Below, piece by piece: positions 32,470 through 44,161 of a stretch of 64,000 bases of DNA (its first letter is position 1; every line of letters starts with the position of its first letter). The notes under the pieces are model-generated. The model saw only the letters and a program-made list of their open reading frames with translations, ran no database searches and was not told where the DNA came from. The stretch spans positions 103,154-167,153 of the forward strand of contig NMRB01001302.1 in the NCBI GenBank assembly GCA_002633025.1, written 5' to 3'. The translations under genes were made by a program, and so were the position numbers. The stretch comes from Notospermus geniculatus. Taxonomy: Eukaryota; Nemertea; Pilidiophora; Heteronemertea; Lineidae.

Positions 32470-32905
32470 CCCTCACACCCTTTTTAAGGGGTTCCAAAAG
32501 TGGCTTTAATTATGTGAGCACGGTCATAGAAATTAACCATATGGGATTGTGGGCTGATGATGTGGCATCATTATGACAATGCCAGCAACTTCAGAGTGAA
32601 CCCTTGTGAGGACAGTGACCTTTTTTAAGGGGCCCAAGACCCAGTTATTTATGCGAAGGCGGTCAGACATGGGGTTAAGTTTTTTAGAAGCTGTAAGGGC
32701 CTACTATTGGAAAACCAAAGTGCCAGCAAGTTCAGGGTGTGCCAAACCCTTGCCAGCAAGACCGTTTTTGAGGGGTCAAAAAACCAAAATATTTATGCGA
32801 GGGTGGTCAGACACGGGGTTAGGCCTAAGTTTTTTTAGAAGCTGGAAGGGCATACTGTTTGAAAATCACAGTGCCAGCAAGTTTTGGGCGCGCCAAATCC
32901 TTGCC
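32470..32905. repeat. Three diverged tandem units of about 145 bp
   Basis: Each unit contains GTGCCAGCAAGTTC-like sequence, a GGGG(T/C)CCAAAA stretch and GTGGTCAGACA(C/T)GGGG. Frames across it are artefacts. From 32910 to 33350 nothing further was recognised. Confidence 0.7.
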
Positions 32906-33355
32906 AGTAGCGCCATTTATGACAGATATGATTTCATTTCGTTCTCCGATTCTAAATATTGATTTCCTGGAATAACTGCAGGATTTTTGATTGGCCCATT
33001 TGATTGGCCTATTTGAAGTGTTTCTGTGGGATGGAGGTCACTATGAATCACTGTTCCGGTTTAACCTAGGTTTGAGTCTAGTTCAACAGTTTGATCCAAG
33101 TGCACCAACGTGGCTCGGTTAATCCGAGATTCAAACCAGCGATCAGCATAAAAGACCCTAGGGGTAGGTTTAAACCCGGATCAAGTCACGCTCTCCACGG
33201 CAAGCTCTTTTAGCACGAATTTTTGCATTTTTCCTCGTGCCTTTCAGTTGCTTCACACAGCCATCTGGCATGATTCAATTCACATCGTAAAAGACGGACA
33301 GTATGCACCAACGAAGTTTAAATCATGGCGTAAACTACGATCGGTAAATCCTTAC

Positions 33356-33532
33356 TAATGCCCGCTGTGCACGTAGGATTTTTCTTGTACTAAAAATTAT
33401 AAATGGGGCTTAAATGGGTGTTCACAATGCCTTTCAGCAGGCAATCAGTAGCCTATGACCGAAATCACCATTCATGAACCTCATTTATAATTTTTAGTAC
33501 AAAAAAACTCCTACCGTGTACAACGGCCATTA
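33356..33532. mobile_element. 177-bp MITE with TAATG ends
   Basis: Arms of about 45 bp share GTACTAAAAATTATAAATG in inverted orientation. It is inserted just upstream of the degenerate ORF at 33560. Confidence 0.75.
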
Positions 33533-34081
33533 GGTGGGACATGCGTTTGGAATTACATCGAAAGTAGTGGAATCGATTTGTGCTGGAGTGAAGCCGATAT
33601 CTACGGACCAGCGACAGTCAAGCAGATACTAGACGGCAAACATGTCAAACGAGGAATTGAAGCTCACACTATGACCCTGAAGGCCCCATTCACCTTGTTC
33701 TTGGAGGCGTTCCTTAAAATGCATCCAATTCACACTGGAAAGCTGCAATCGGCTTCCGATGCACTTAAACGAGCATGCGACGATGGTGGCAATGATCGGC
33801 TGATAGAGACCCACACAAGAATGAGCCAGGATATTGATTCGTCCGATGTCGTGGCAAAGTTTGACAACGGCGAAGAAAGTAATGTGCTCAACTTCCAGCC
33901 ATCATGTATCAGTACATGGAAATGGTGATGGAAATGATGCAATTCATTCTGTCAGTGAAGACGGGAGACTGGAACATGCACTTGATTGCTCTCAGTTCAT
34001 TTACTAAATACTTCTTTGCTCATGACAAACTCACTAATGCAAGGATGATTCCCGTGTATCTTCCAGATATGAATTGCTTAA

Positions 34082-34909
34082 GGTGGCGGTGGAGTTAGTA
34101 AACGCATCCAATTGAGGTCCGTTTTGAAATTTAATTGCACGAATGTGTTACGACCGTAGTTTACTTTGCCAACGAAATTTGTGAGTTTATGTATTGTTGC
34201 AGATCTCCGAATTGAAAAATTGCACAATAATTAACTGATTATGTAAGTTTATTCATGAACAATGCAAGTCCCAGATGAAGTTTTTCAGAGGCGATAACGG
34301 GTACAGCCGGCTCCAAATGACCGGATTTTAGGTAGTGATGGATGCAGCATGGCGAGGTCTATGGTCGTTCATGGCCCGAATTTTCAAAATTGAAATAATT
34401 ATAGCAATTGCTTAATTAGTGGCCTGAAAAAGGTCAAAACAGAAAATTGAATAAATTTTGCTGTTTTCCTCTGAAATTCAAAAATCGGGGCTGGAACGGC
34501 CTTAGAAGAAGTTTTTTTTCCAGATCATATTCGAAATCAGATTGACCATCGATCCACGCACAAAAAAGAAATCGCTTGTGAAAATTTGTAAGAAAGTCCG
34601 CAACTTTCCCCGCGAGCCCTTTGTTATGGTAATGAAGAACGCGTGTGGAGTTGGTCACGTTCGGATAAAGCCTGTTCAAAAATCATCGACGACAGAGCTA
34701 TTGTCAGGGAACGGCGTGGCCTAATGGAAAGACGTCGAAAGAGGTATTCCGCAATACCATCCAGGGCGTAACATGCCTAAGAACTATACTTGCCAAATAT
34801 TGAAACAGGCCATGATTGTGACCGACTGCGGTTGAGGCTATGAATAAATTCATTCAAATCATTTCCATATTCAGCGGGAAAATACGCTGGGCTTGTCACC
34901 ACCGCCACC
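34082..34909. mobile_element. 828-bp TTAA-flanked element inside the degenerate ORF
   Basis: TTAA at 34078-34081 and 34910-34913. Ends GGTGGCGGTGG and CCACCGCCACC. Precise removal rejoins the coding segments as ...MNC-LKQT..., which supports the boundaries. No transposase. Confidence 0.8.
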
Positions 34910-35314
34910 TTAAGCAGACAGTCTCATCTACGAAGAGATCATGCAAGGCAACAGGGTTGTTAAGAAGAACCCACATGTGCATGTGCATTCTGCGCCATCG
35001 GGGCCGACCACGCATTAGAACAAATCAACCGATCAATGAAGGTAACAGGTGGAATAGTGGGCATTACACAATATGCCAGTGCACGAACGAAATTCTTTCT
35101 TGCGTCCCCAGAATTAGCGAAGCTGGCTAGAGAAGCACAAGACATGGTTGGTTCATCGGATAACACGCCAATTCGTCACCATGCACTATCATCCGCCGTT
35201 CTTGGTCGACAAGAGAAGAACATTCAAACACTAATGCACACCATCAGAGGTATTACGAATCCCTTCAAGGAAGATGGAGAAGAACTGGTCAACTTAGCAA
35301 CGAAGGCCATATTG

Positions 35315-35673
35315 CCGGTGTAATGTTTTTCACTGCCCCCCCCCCCCGTTTGCCAGTGCCTTCCAACAAAAGATTGACGGAATAAGCCGCGACGTGACAA
35401 TGGGGGAGGCACTAATCAACATGTCTTTCTGTATTTGAGTGTCCGCCGAACAATAAAGCGGGCATTGTCATAAGGGAGGCATTCTCATTCATTCACCTGT
35501 GTAGTAAAATGTCATGTACCCCGATATGAGAAGTCCCCCAACAAAAGATTCTGACGGAATAAGCGGCAGCTACAATAGGCCGGCCACTAACAGACAGGAA
35601 CTTCTGTCACGAGATGTCCCCTGAACAAAAGAAGCGGACATCTGGTATCGGGAACATTAAATTTCATTACACC
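35315..35673. mobile_element. GGTGTAA-family MITE inside the degenerate ORF
   Basis: Ends CCGGTGTAATG and CATTACACC. Two copies of the core GACGGAATAAGC lie at about 35378 and 35550. It separates two colinear coding segments. Confidence 0.65.
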
Positions 35674-36262
35674 TGATCAAGTGAAATGACCTTTGCAGAC
35701 AAACTGCAATAGACAAAATGTTGATGGATGAGTTCGTCGACTGTAGGGTGAAGTCTGATAAAATCAGTGTCTGGGCTCCAATGAAAAAGCAGAAATTGCA
35801 AACATGGAATTCGTCAGCCAAGAAAATAAACGGGAACACTGACAATAAGGTGGTCGAACTGAAAGAAGATAGGAACCTCTTCGCAAGATTGCTCCTGGTG
35901 TCAAAGTCGAGGCCCGAAATCAACCTCGAAGAAGTTGTGGGTATGGAAGAAGTTGGATATGTAATGTAGGGCCTCACATGATGTGTTTTGGGCCAGATAC
36001 CAGTGTGGTGACTCAAATCTTAGGATACGCATTGTAAGAGCTTCCTGTCTAGCAGACGACACATTTTAGCTTACTAAATAGGCATCGACCCCAAATTAAA
36101 CTCATAGATAGTTGAAGCTGATATTGTAATACAGGTATATGACCAATAATTGACCCGTAATATGCGATAACACTTATAAAAATTGGGAATTTGCAAAACT
36201 GGATGGACGCATTGTAAGACTGCCTGTCTGAACGAGTGTACGCATTGTAAGGGAGCTTGTCC

Positions 36263-36510
36263 AAATTAATCGCCGAAAATCGCCAAAATATCGCCGAAAA
36301 TTCACAAAAAGTCCGCCAGAAAATCGCCGAGGTGAGAAGGCGATTTTCCGGTGGTTTGTTGGCGATTTTGTGGCGAATTGACGGCGATTTTGTGGTGGAT
36401 TTTTGGCGATTTTCTGGCGGTTTTTTGGCGATTTAGTGGCGAATTGGCGGCGATTTTGTGGCGAATGTGGGGCGGTTTTCTGGCGAATGTGCGGCGAGTT
36501 TTTGGCAGAT
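36263..36510. repeat. Degenerate TTTGGCGA tandem array
   Basis: Units of about 18-22 bp vary on TTTTGTGGCGAATTGGCGGCGA. The first 70 bases are in inverted orientation. Open frames on both strands here are artefacts. Confidence 0.8.
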
Positions 36511-37392
36511 ATAGTTTGACTCTGCCGACCGAAGAGATTGACGACAAATTGTTTGTGGCATAACGAGCCGTCGTGGGTTGATTTTCTGCGTCAAAAATAT
36601 TGCCTACTGCTAGATCTCGGTCTCGGAGATAACTACATAGGCCTAGACTACAGGCGAGGCCCCTACTTGTAGGCCTAACAATCAGATGACAATTTCCGAT
36701 TGTCAGGTAACCATGCTCCACACACGCCTGCCGTTGTGTCCTCGATCTATCTGTTCAAAAGTCGGCCATTTTGATAGGCCTACCGATGTGCAAAAAGTTT
36801 TGATCTCACCAGTGACCAGAATATTGCAATTGTAAACTCATTTGTCAAAAAGTGACACAGTTTTCCTGTGAGGACAAGATTCCTTCGTTAGTAATCTTTC
36901 ATTCACCTGCATTCCATTACTTTCTGGCCTGGCATTGTTCAGATTTTATGCTTTACGCACGACTCGCTTGCCGACGGAATATCGGTGTGAATCTCATCTT
37001 TTGGCCATGCTGGCTGGCTGTCACTCAAAATACCTAATTTGAATATCATGCAAATGAGGTAGTTCCAGCAATCAGCCGCTATGATCGCTGCTGAAGTATA
37101 CTGCGAGGAAGGGCAAAGCGGCGGCGGAGTAGGATACGGATCGAACACTCCTGCCAACGTAAACAAAAACAAACAAAATACAACGCTGTTTTTCGTCATG
37201 TTGATGTTGATCAGCTGTTTGTCATGTTTGTGGATTTATGGGACAAAATACAGCTTAGATTTGGTGTCAGTTGTAGGCCTAATTCTCGTAGGTTTCCAGG
37301 CCTTTAGGCCTACCGGTACTCTATTTGATATGGGTAACGACTTGTTATTTTGTCACAAATACCTGATAAATAAAACTAGCACCGTCTCCTCT

Positions 37393-37756
37393 NNNNNNNN
37401 NNNNNNNNNNNNNNNNNNNNNNNNNNNNNNNNNNNNNNNNNNNNNNNNNNNNNNNNNNNNNNNNNNNNNNNNNNNNNNNNNNNNNNNNNNNNNNNNNNNN
37501 NNNNNNNNNNNNNNNNNNNNNNNNNNNNNNNNNNNNNNNNNNNNNNNNNNNNNNNNNNNNNNNNNNNNNNNNNNNNNNNNNNNNNNNNNNNNNNNNNNNN
37601 NNNNNNNNNNNNNNNNNNNNNNNNNNNNNNNNNNNNNNNNNNNNNNNNNNNNNNNNNNNNNNNNNNNNNNNNNNNNNNNNNNNNNNNNNNNNNNNNNNNN
37701 NNNNNNNNNNNNNNNNNNNNNNNNNNNNNNNNNNNNNNNNNNNNNNNNNNNNNNNN
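37393..37756. other. Assembly gap (364 N)
   Basis: Unknown bases within the GATAC-flanked element. The open frames that cross it join unrelated flanks. Confidence 0.98.
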
Positions 37757-37886
37757 GCCTCACATGTACATGTAGGCCTAAACTTGAAACAGGTGGCAAG
37801 CATGCCCTAGTCTATATAATAAGAGAGAACAGCTCATTTCTTGTCACGGGTAAACTCGAAAACTACCGCACGACCAGCGTGACACC

Positions 37887-38149
37887 CGGGTGTAGTGTAA
37901 CTGAATGTACCCGTAAACCAGTGCCCGGGCTACAAAAGGTTCTATTGTATTGGTTTCTCTACTCGTGCGGCTTATTCCGTCAAACACAATAGGTTTTTTT
38001 CACAGTGGGCACTGCTCTATTCATTGGGAATGCTGATCCTTTGTATTGCGAGATTTTGACAATAGGGAATGCTTACAGTGAAAAAAGCCTAATAGGGTAC
38101 GGTAGGGCACTGATTGATGGGGGGGGGGCACTGAATTACGTTACACCGG
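37887..38149 (-). mobile_element. GGTGTAAC-family MITE, reverse copy
   Basis: The right end CGTTACACCGG and the core GCTTATTCCGTCAA (complement of the family core, about 37970) are clear. The left end (GGGTGTAGTGTAAC) is diverged. Confidence 0.55.
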
Positions 38150-38650
38150 TACCAGCCGGAAGCTAGGGTTATCCTGCATGCCGAAACCACAGATTGGCGA
38201 CAGAGAGAGAGAGAAATCCAGTGAAACCAATGAAGACCGCCACCTTGTGAGGTGGTGGCGGTCTTAATTACTGTTCGTAAGCAGAGCACCGGTATAGTTG
38301 ATAGGAGTGCATTTAAATAAATACTTGGGTCCATTTCATTGAGCTAACACCTTGGCAGAATAGTTAAATCGGCTATCTTTCGAAACAATTTGTGTCGTCT
38401 TACAATGCGTACACTCGTTCAGACAGGCATTCTTACAATGCGTACACTCAGTTTTGCAAATTCCCAATTTTTATAAATGTTCTCGCATATTACGGGTCAA
38501 TTATTGGTCATATACCTGTATTACAATACCGGTATCAGCTTCAACTATCTATGAGTTTAATTTGGGGTCGATGCCTATTTTGTAAAATGTGTCGTCTGCT
38601 AGACAGGAAGCTCTTACAATGCGTATCCTCAGATTTGAGTCACCACACTG

Positions 38651-39275
38651 GATACTGTGTCTGCGAGACAAAACGCAAATGTATGCATACTACATGGATA
38701 GATGTACACATGTATTCATCTAACTTTGCCCCAAATCAACATAATCAATAGATCTACCTGAATAAATCTATGAATATCTATTGGTGTTACAATGGTTTTC
38801 CAATGTTATTGAATTGTGCGATTTGTACTTATTGTGGTTTGTTTAGCATTGCTGAGAAATCGATAAAACTGAAAGAATTCACTTGAATACTGATACTGAT
38901 CGCGTGAGTGATCGAGTGAAGAGGCAGAAAGGTGTTCTGAGCGTCTCATATCAGACGGTACGCGTATTTGCCATACCTCTGAAAGACCATGTTTTAGCCC
39001 AAATACGTTAAGTGTTCGACGTACGACGTAAACTCACGTGTGGACTATATTAGCTAAAATCGCTTTATTGCCGAAGTAATGTCGGATGATTTTTTTAAAT
39101 ATTAACAACCAGTGTGACTGTAATCTAACCTCACCAGGGCCTATATTCGCAATAGGGTGTTTTGTTCCTAGGACGGTTGTTCCTGGTGACGTTCTTTTCT
39201 CTCACCCCACTGCAATATAGGGCAACAAAATGAGGAGAGGTCACGGACCACGATATCAGGCATTTAATTGCTTGA
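38651..39275. repeat. Dispersed repeat K 3' region, copy 1
   Basis: Matches 60143-60338 plus 63195-63640, including TTCGACGTACGA and GAGTGATCGAGTGAAGAGGC. It continues the sequence after the degenerate ORF at 33560 once the GATAC element is removed, so it is probably that element's 3' end. Confidence 0.75.
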
Positions 39276-39327
39276 AGAACATGAAATAGAAACGGGTTTC
39301 TAAGGTGAAAGACATCGCTTTCTACCA

Positions 39328-39395
39328 GATTCGGACCCACGGACCCTCGCATTCGGCAGTACTAAGGGGCAGCACGGCTTAACCACCAGGCCTAA
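39328..39395 (-). repeat. tRNA-like segment
   Basis: On minus GGCCTGGTGGTTAAGCCGTG resembles an A-box region, and GGGTCCGAATC a weak B box. It is absent from the K copy at 63640, so it was added later. The structure is incomplete. Confidence 0.4.
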
Positions 39396-40680
39396 TCACC
39401 ATCTAGGTGTACACCCATCCCAAAAAGTAAATGGACAGGAGTTTTTCTTGAATATCTCCAAACCAATGCAATGTAGGAGGCTGCGCCTAACATGTGTGAT
39501 AGCAAATTTTCCTGGCTTCGGATGATATGAAAGTCGAGAAAATCCGGTGAAATCCACTTTTGATAGAAGGAATTTTGTAAGGTCATGTTTTTGGCTACTT
39601 TTTTATTTGCAGGTTTTTGTTAACAAATTTTATAGCAGTGTTCCTCTCATCGAGAGCTTTCATATGATATCTTAAAATTTCAGTTATTTTAATTAGAAAG
39701 GTGATTTTAGACCACTTTCATCCAAATTATTCTGCCCATGCCAGAGACACCTTTGAAACAGCCCTGACTCCAACCAATTATGGGCTGTGTTGTCATTTCT
39801 ACTTCACAATGAATGGATAAAACCAAGTCAACATGGAAGGTAGTGGTCATTAAGCGAATCGAAATCGAAAAAAAATTGATTTAGAAATAGAATTTGAAAG
39901 GGGACGAATTTTCGGGAAAAAATGTAAACAATCTTCTCCAGAATGTCAACAAAGAAATTTTCGTGCATTCTGATTGGCTGAATTTTGTGTTTACAAACAC
40001 CAGCCAAATGTAAACAAAATCCGCTGTCGATTCGCTTTTAGGGTCAATTTCTAACAAAGGGTAAATTCTTAGCACACTCGTCACAATCCATTAACTCACA
40101 GGGACTTGAGGCATGCATTGCAGGACTGGTGGGTGTGTTACAGAGGTCCAATAACACACTCCCGAGTAAAGCCCCGGTATACCGGTACTAACGTATACCT
40201 CATAGAAAAATAACAAGGGGTACAACTTCACACACGACCTGACTCGGCCATTTTCAATTCAACGAGCTGCCGAGAAGCCAAATCCCAACCAAATTTCACA
40301 AACAAGGTACCGTTTTGAAGGTGAGAATGTATAGATTGAAAATAAATCATATTTTATTTCAAATCTTGATACCGTACATTGATTTGGACACTCGGAAGTG
40401 CCAAAACCTCCCGATTTTTTCCTCTTCGACATACTCCTGTCGAGGAAATCAGGCCCCGTCGATCAACAAAAGTGGAGAGATCTCCACAACCACACGGCCG
40501 ATTGCGATGAAACGCATATCAATTTCAACAGAAGAAAGATTAGAAACTAACTCACTACCACTTCAAGTAAGCTAATCCTACTCCAACTGAGATTTGGACA
40601 ACTTTTCAACGATAAAGTCGACCAAAACATGCAAGATGTGGTTGGAAATCCTCAACTGGCTGACCACGCCGGACCCAATA

Positions 40681-40767
40681 CGATCTCGCTGCTGATTGGT
40701 CAAAAAGAATTCGAAAAATTATAATTTATATTTTCAGGTATTTTTTGACCAATCAGCAGCGAGATTG
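40681..40767. repeat. 87-bp hairpin CGATCTCGCTGCTGATTGG
   Basis: Arms of about 27 bp around an AT-rich loop. It is either a small MITE or part of the larger element. Confidence 0.75.
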
Positions 40768-41334
40768 CTAGCGAGTGCGCACTAGTCGTCCAGCTGACAA
40801 TGTTGACACTGTTGAACATCTTTTTGGTCGACTTTATTTGTTTGGTCGACCTTATTTATTTTGGTCGACTATCTTTCATCAGGTAAGGTGACATACTTCA
40901 ACTCATTCTTTTAAGTGGGGCAACAGTCTCAATGCCTAATTAGTAACTTACATCATTCAAATAGGTAGATTTGAACAGTCTATGGAGCATGCATTGATCA
41001 CAAGATGATGATCAACCTCGTCACCACCATGAATTAGTGCTAGCTGTGGTCTCACTAACCACTGGGGGGCATCCAGGCTACCAATGCTTGTAGGGCTCAC
41101 AATATCATGTTCCAGTTTCCGTTCTCAGATGTGACAAAATTGATATGACCACAGGGGCTGTCTCAGAAGTACCGGTAGGCCTATTGTCTACTTGACCAAT
41201 AGTAGTGGGATTTATTTAGTAAGCCTAGGCCTACTGATACAAAATGCGAAAGAGGCATTTTCTTTAGAGATTTTTAAAATATTGCTCACCGCATTCGCCA
41301 CTTCGTAAGGTCATCTGGACTTGTTCCCATCTTT

Positions 41335-41700
41335 TATAACCCCTTACCACCCATTATTTACCACCAAATGGGTGTCAAAAGATATCTATCTCAATTCATC
41401 AAAAATTAATTGCAACCCTATTACCTGATGTTAACCCCTCCTCACCCAGTAGGTCTAACACGATATCTATCTCTATTCATAAATGATTATTAACCCCCTT
41501 CCCACCCAAATGAGTCCAGAAATAGGTCTGATATGACACAACATCATGATTCACGAATTAACCCCTTCCCACCCAGTGGGTGCAATACGACATCTAGGCC
41601 TATCTCCATTCACCGAGAGATATTGACCCCTTCCTACCCAAGTGGTCTAATATTAAGATACCCGTTTCGATTCACAAAAGTGACCACTTTCCACTGATTT
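41335..41700. repeat. Diverged tandem array, unit about 75 bp
   Basis: About five units repeat TTAACCCCTTCCCACCCA followed by (A/G)TGGGTC and GATATCTATCTC. Non-coding, within the foldback element. Confidence 0.7.
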
Positions 41701-42220
41701 CAGCGAGGAATGCTATATACATGTACATGTATTTGCTTGTGAACCATTAAAAAAGGCCCACTGTTGTATCTCATTTCGCCTGTCTCAACCTCTTGAGTTG
41801 GCAGGTCATAGTCAGCTGAGCGCAAGGCCCATGGGCCTCTTGTCAAGTCAACAGGCCAATGACAGCAAGGGAATGTGTCAATGGTGTCTCTGGCATGTGC
41901 AGAATAATTCGGATAAAAGTGGTCTAAAACCAGCTTTCTAATTAAAATAATTGAAATTTTAAGATGTGACATGGAAGCTCTCGATGAGAGGAACACACTG
42001 CTATAAAAATTGTCAGTGAAACCTGCAAATAAAAAAGTAGCGAAAAACACGACTTCACAAAATTCCTTCTATCAAAGGTGGATTTCACCGGATTTTCTCG
42101 ACTTTCATATCATCTGAAAGCCATATGCTATCACATATGTTAGGCTCAGTCTCCTACATTGCATTGGTTTGGAGATATTCAAGAAAAACTCCTGTCCATT
42201 TATTTTTGGGATGAGTGTAC

Positions 42221-42430
42221 ATGTATAAGATAAAAGACCATTGGAATACTTTTAATCGGGGAGGCAAAAAGGTTCAGCTTCCCCATCTCTAAGGATAAAG
42301 ACGTAGGTTGTTACATACAAAATACCGTCAGATGCTATATGTACACGTACACGTACAATGCTTGAGTTCTTTGGCTTGCGAAATATAGCATGACGTGATA
42401 TTGTTTCCATCGCTTGATACAAGCCACGAA
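42221..42430. repeat. Dispersed repeat K distal region, copy 1
   Basis: Matches 63645-63840 (CTTCCCCATCTCTAAGG, AATACCGTCAGATGC). It follows directly after the 2.8-kb insertion. Confidence 0.75.
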
Positions 42431-42453
42431 GAACGAGCCAGCTTCACTCTTAA

Positions 42454-42667
42454 AGGGATTCTAGAGGCAGCTTGCTATTGGGCTACTCTCAGTCCTGGGA
42501 CTATACAACAGGTGGCGCTAGTAACCATGAACTAATAAATTGTGGATCAAATTTTGACATTGATGAAATTTTACTTCAAAAATGATGCCCAAGTCGGACC
42601 CTCATGCCATCAATTCTTTGTTAGTAATCATATCAATATGCACTAAAAAGCTGCCTCTAGAGGCCCT
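42454..42667. mobile_element. 214-bp TTAA-flanked MITE
   Basis: TTAA at 42450-42453 and 42668-42671. Ends AGGGATTCTAGAGGCAGCTT and AAGCTGCCTCTAGAGGCCCT. Confidence 0.85.
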
Positions 42668-42855
42668 TTAAAAACTTCTTGTCACCGCAACTTGTCTGTG
42701 AATACTGACAAGGTGCTTTAGTCAGTCTGACGAGTTACGTCATTCATGACACGATTTACTTGTCATGGCGAGTCGCACATCTCTGTGACGACTTCAGTTT
42801 GTCCAGTTGATAAGATCTCTAGTTATGACGATAAGTTGTAGGTGGCAGGACAATA

Positions 42856-42916
42856 GGGAGGTTGAGAACAGTCGCTGATAAGGGTGAGGGTGATAAGTCG
42901 CTGATCTCAACCTCCC
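42856..42916. mobile_element. 61-bp TA-flanked miniature of the GGGAGGTTGAG family
   Basis: TA at 42854-42855 and 42917-42918. It is almost entirely palindrome and shares its first 12 bases and the GATAAG(T/C)CGCTGATCTCAA end with the 2.86-kb element at 60339-63194. Confidence 0.9.
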
Positions 42917-43000
42917 TATGATCGCGCATGCGCACCCCTCACATCCATCGCTCAATTTCAAACGTGAGTAAGGATGCTGTCAGCATCGTTGCCTCATTTA

Positions 43001-43074
43001 CCGAGGTGGTTTAGGGGTTAGGTCTAGTAGCTTGTATGTTAGTTTCATAGGTCATAGGTTCGAATCCCATCGTA
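43001..43074 (+). repeat. tRNA-like segment with perfect B box
   Basis: CCGAGGTGGTTTAGGGGTTAG resembles an A-box arm and AGGTTCGAATCCC (43056-43068) is a B box. Anticodon stem pairing is poor, so a decayed tRNA or SINE head is likely. Confidence 0.5.
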
Positions 43075-43368
43075 GGCTTAGAAATTAGGTAGGGATTGTC
43101 TGTCATACGTAGCTGTTGTTAGTACCTGTAACTAACGTACAACAGTCTCTTGGCGCTGAATTCTATCTTTATTTTTCATATTTAGCCTCAATGGCAAGAT
43201 GTATTTGTTTCATTGATAAGATGTCTCTTTTCCTAGGATGACAAGTTGAAAACTTCTCAACTGACAAGATAGAAGCTGTCAATTTAAGCATATGGCTGAG
43301 AACGAGTTCGAACGAGTTCCAGCTTGTCAGTACGACAAGAAATATTTTAGAGTGTCCTCTACAATGTA

Positions 43369-44161
43369 CAGTCTTGTTAAAAAGTAAAAAGACAGCTAAT
43401 ATCTCAGCTAATACCAAAGGTTCTAACCTCAACTTGTAGTACCGTATGTTATGCCCTATAATGTTGTTAAAAGGATCACATATTAATTTGAGGGTTTGTG
43501 ACAAAATATCACTAAAATATCATGAAAATATCAATATCAAAAAAGCCACATTTTTCAAAATTCTGAATTTTGAATTTAAAATCAGCGTGATATCATTCAC
43601 CAGTCAATCATATGAATTTCTGTGAAGAAACTTTTTAAAAATCATTTCTCATTTTCCAGATATATCAGAATATCATCAGTTTTTATGAATTTGATATTTT
43701 GCAAAATTCGATAGTTCACATATTTTTCCCTCATCAACAGTCACTCATAATTATAACGTAATAGTTCATACTTATTATTCATCATTTTTACTTCAATAGA
43801 CGGAGAATTTAATGAAAGTCTTAAAATGCCCCAAAAATATAGCATGTTTTTCTGATGATATTTTTTTGAAAACGACAAGAGATTTTTCGAAACTTTTTTC
43901 ACACAATTTCATAGAAATCATCAGAGAATAATATCAAGCTAATTTTGAAATGAAAATTGGGGATTCTAAAAATTGTGTTTTTTCTTGATATTTTGAAATC
44001 CTAATATTTTCATGATAATTTGCCACAAATCCTAAATTTTGTATGTCATCAGTTAGACAACATATTTTTGTCTATAAAAATGGCAACCTTGCCCATAAAT
44101 GACCATTAGCATCTCAGCAGAATAGGAAACATCACTGTCTTTTTATTTTTTAACAAGACTG
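43369..44161. mobile_element. 793-bp TA-flanked Tc1/mariner-type MITE
   Basis: TA at 43367-43368 and 44162-44163. Ends CAGTCTTGTTAAAAAGTAAA are inverted with one short indel. The interior is AT-rich with many ATATCA words. No transposase. Confidence 0.8.

Larger units (their letters stand above)
33560..35970 (+). pseudogene. Degenerate mobile-element ORF, unnamed invertebrate family
   Basis: Pieces in order: 33578-33926 (IYGPATVKQILDGKHVKRG), then a frameshift to 33940-34081 (TGDWNMHLIALSSF, FFAHDKLTNARMI), the insertion at 34082-34909, then 34915-35321 (GNRVVKKNP, FCAIGADHALEQINRSMKV, GRQEKNIQTLMHTI), the insertion at 35315-35673, and 35680-35967 (ISVWAPMKKQKLQTW, DRNLFARLLL). From memory these segments match, in order, a protein family repeated many times in marine invertebrate genomes and probably carried by a transposon. 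I know no established domain name or function. Several frameshifts and two insertions make this copy non-functional. A related fragment lies at 53185-53550. Confidence 0.5.
36001..38650. mobile_element. 2.65-kb long-armed element with 5-bp duplication GATAC
   Basis: Arms of about 260 bp (36001-36262, 38390-38650) start CAGTGTGGTGACTCAAATC. GATAC flanks both ends (35996-36000, 38651-38655). The copy at 60143 onward shows the uninterrupted junction. It includes a GGCGA array, a 364-base gap and a nested GGTGTAA MITE. No transposase is recognisable; the gap could hide one. Confidence 0.85.
39409..42220. mobile_element. 2.8-kb foldback element with 350-bp arms
   Basis: Left arm 39409-39770 pairs with right arm about 41870-42220; ends are GTACACCCATCCCAAAAA. 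The K copy at 63640 runs straight from the left to the right flank, confirming insertion. Inside are a short hairpin, a tandem array (41335-41700) and the dispersed 31-bp word at 41813. No transposase. Confidence 0.85.

Noticed and set aside
36302-36721. 139-codon minus frame rich in Lys, Ser and Pro
   Set aside because: It is the reading of the GGCGA array on the minus strand.
37081-37992. 303-codon open frame on plus
   Set aside because: More than a third of it is the 364-base gap. The part after the gap is inside a MITE, and the part before has no recognisable motif beyond one hydrophobic stretch.
43001-43074. Functional tRNA gene
   Set aside because: The B box is perfect, but the acceptor and anticodon stems do not pair well enough by eye.
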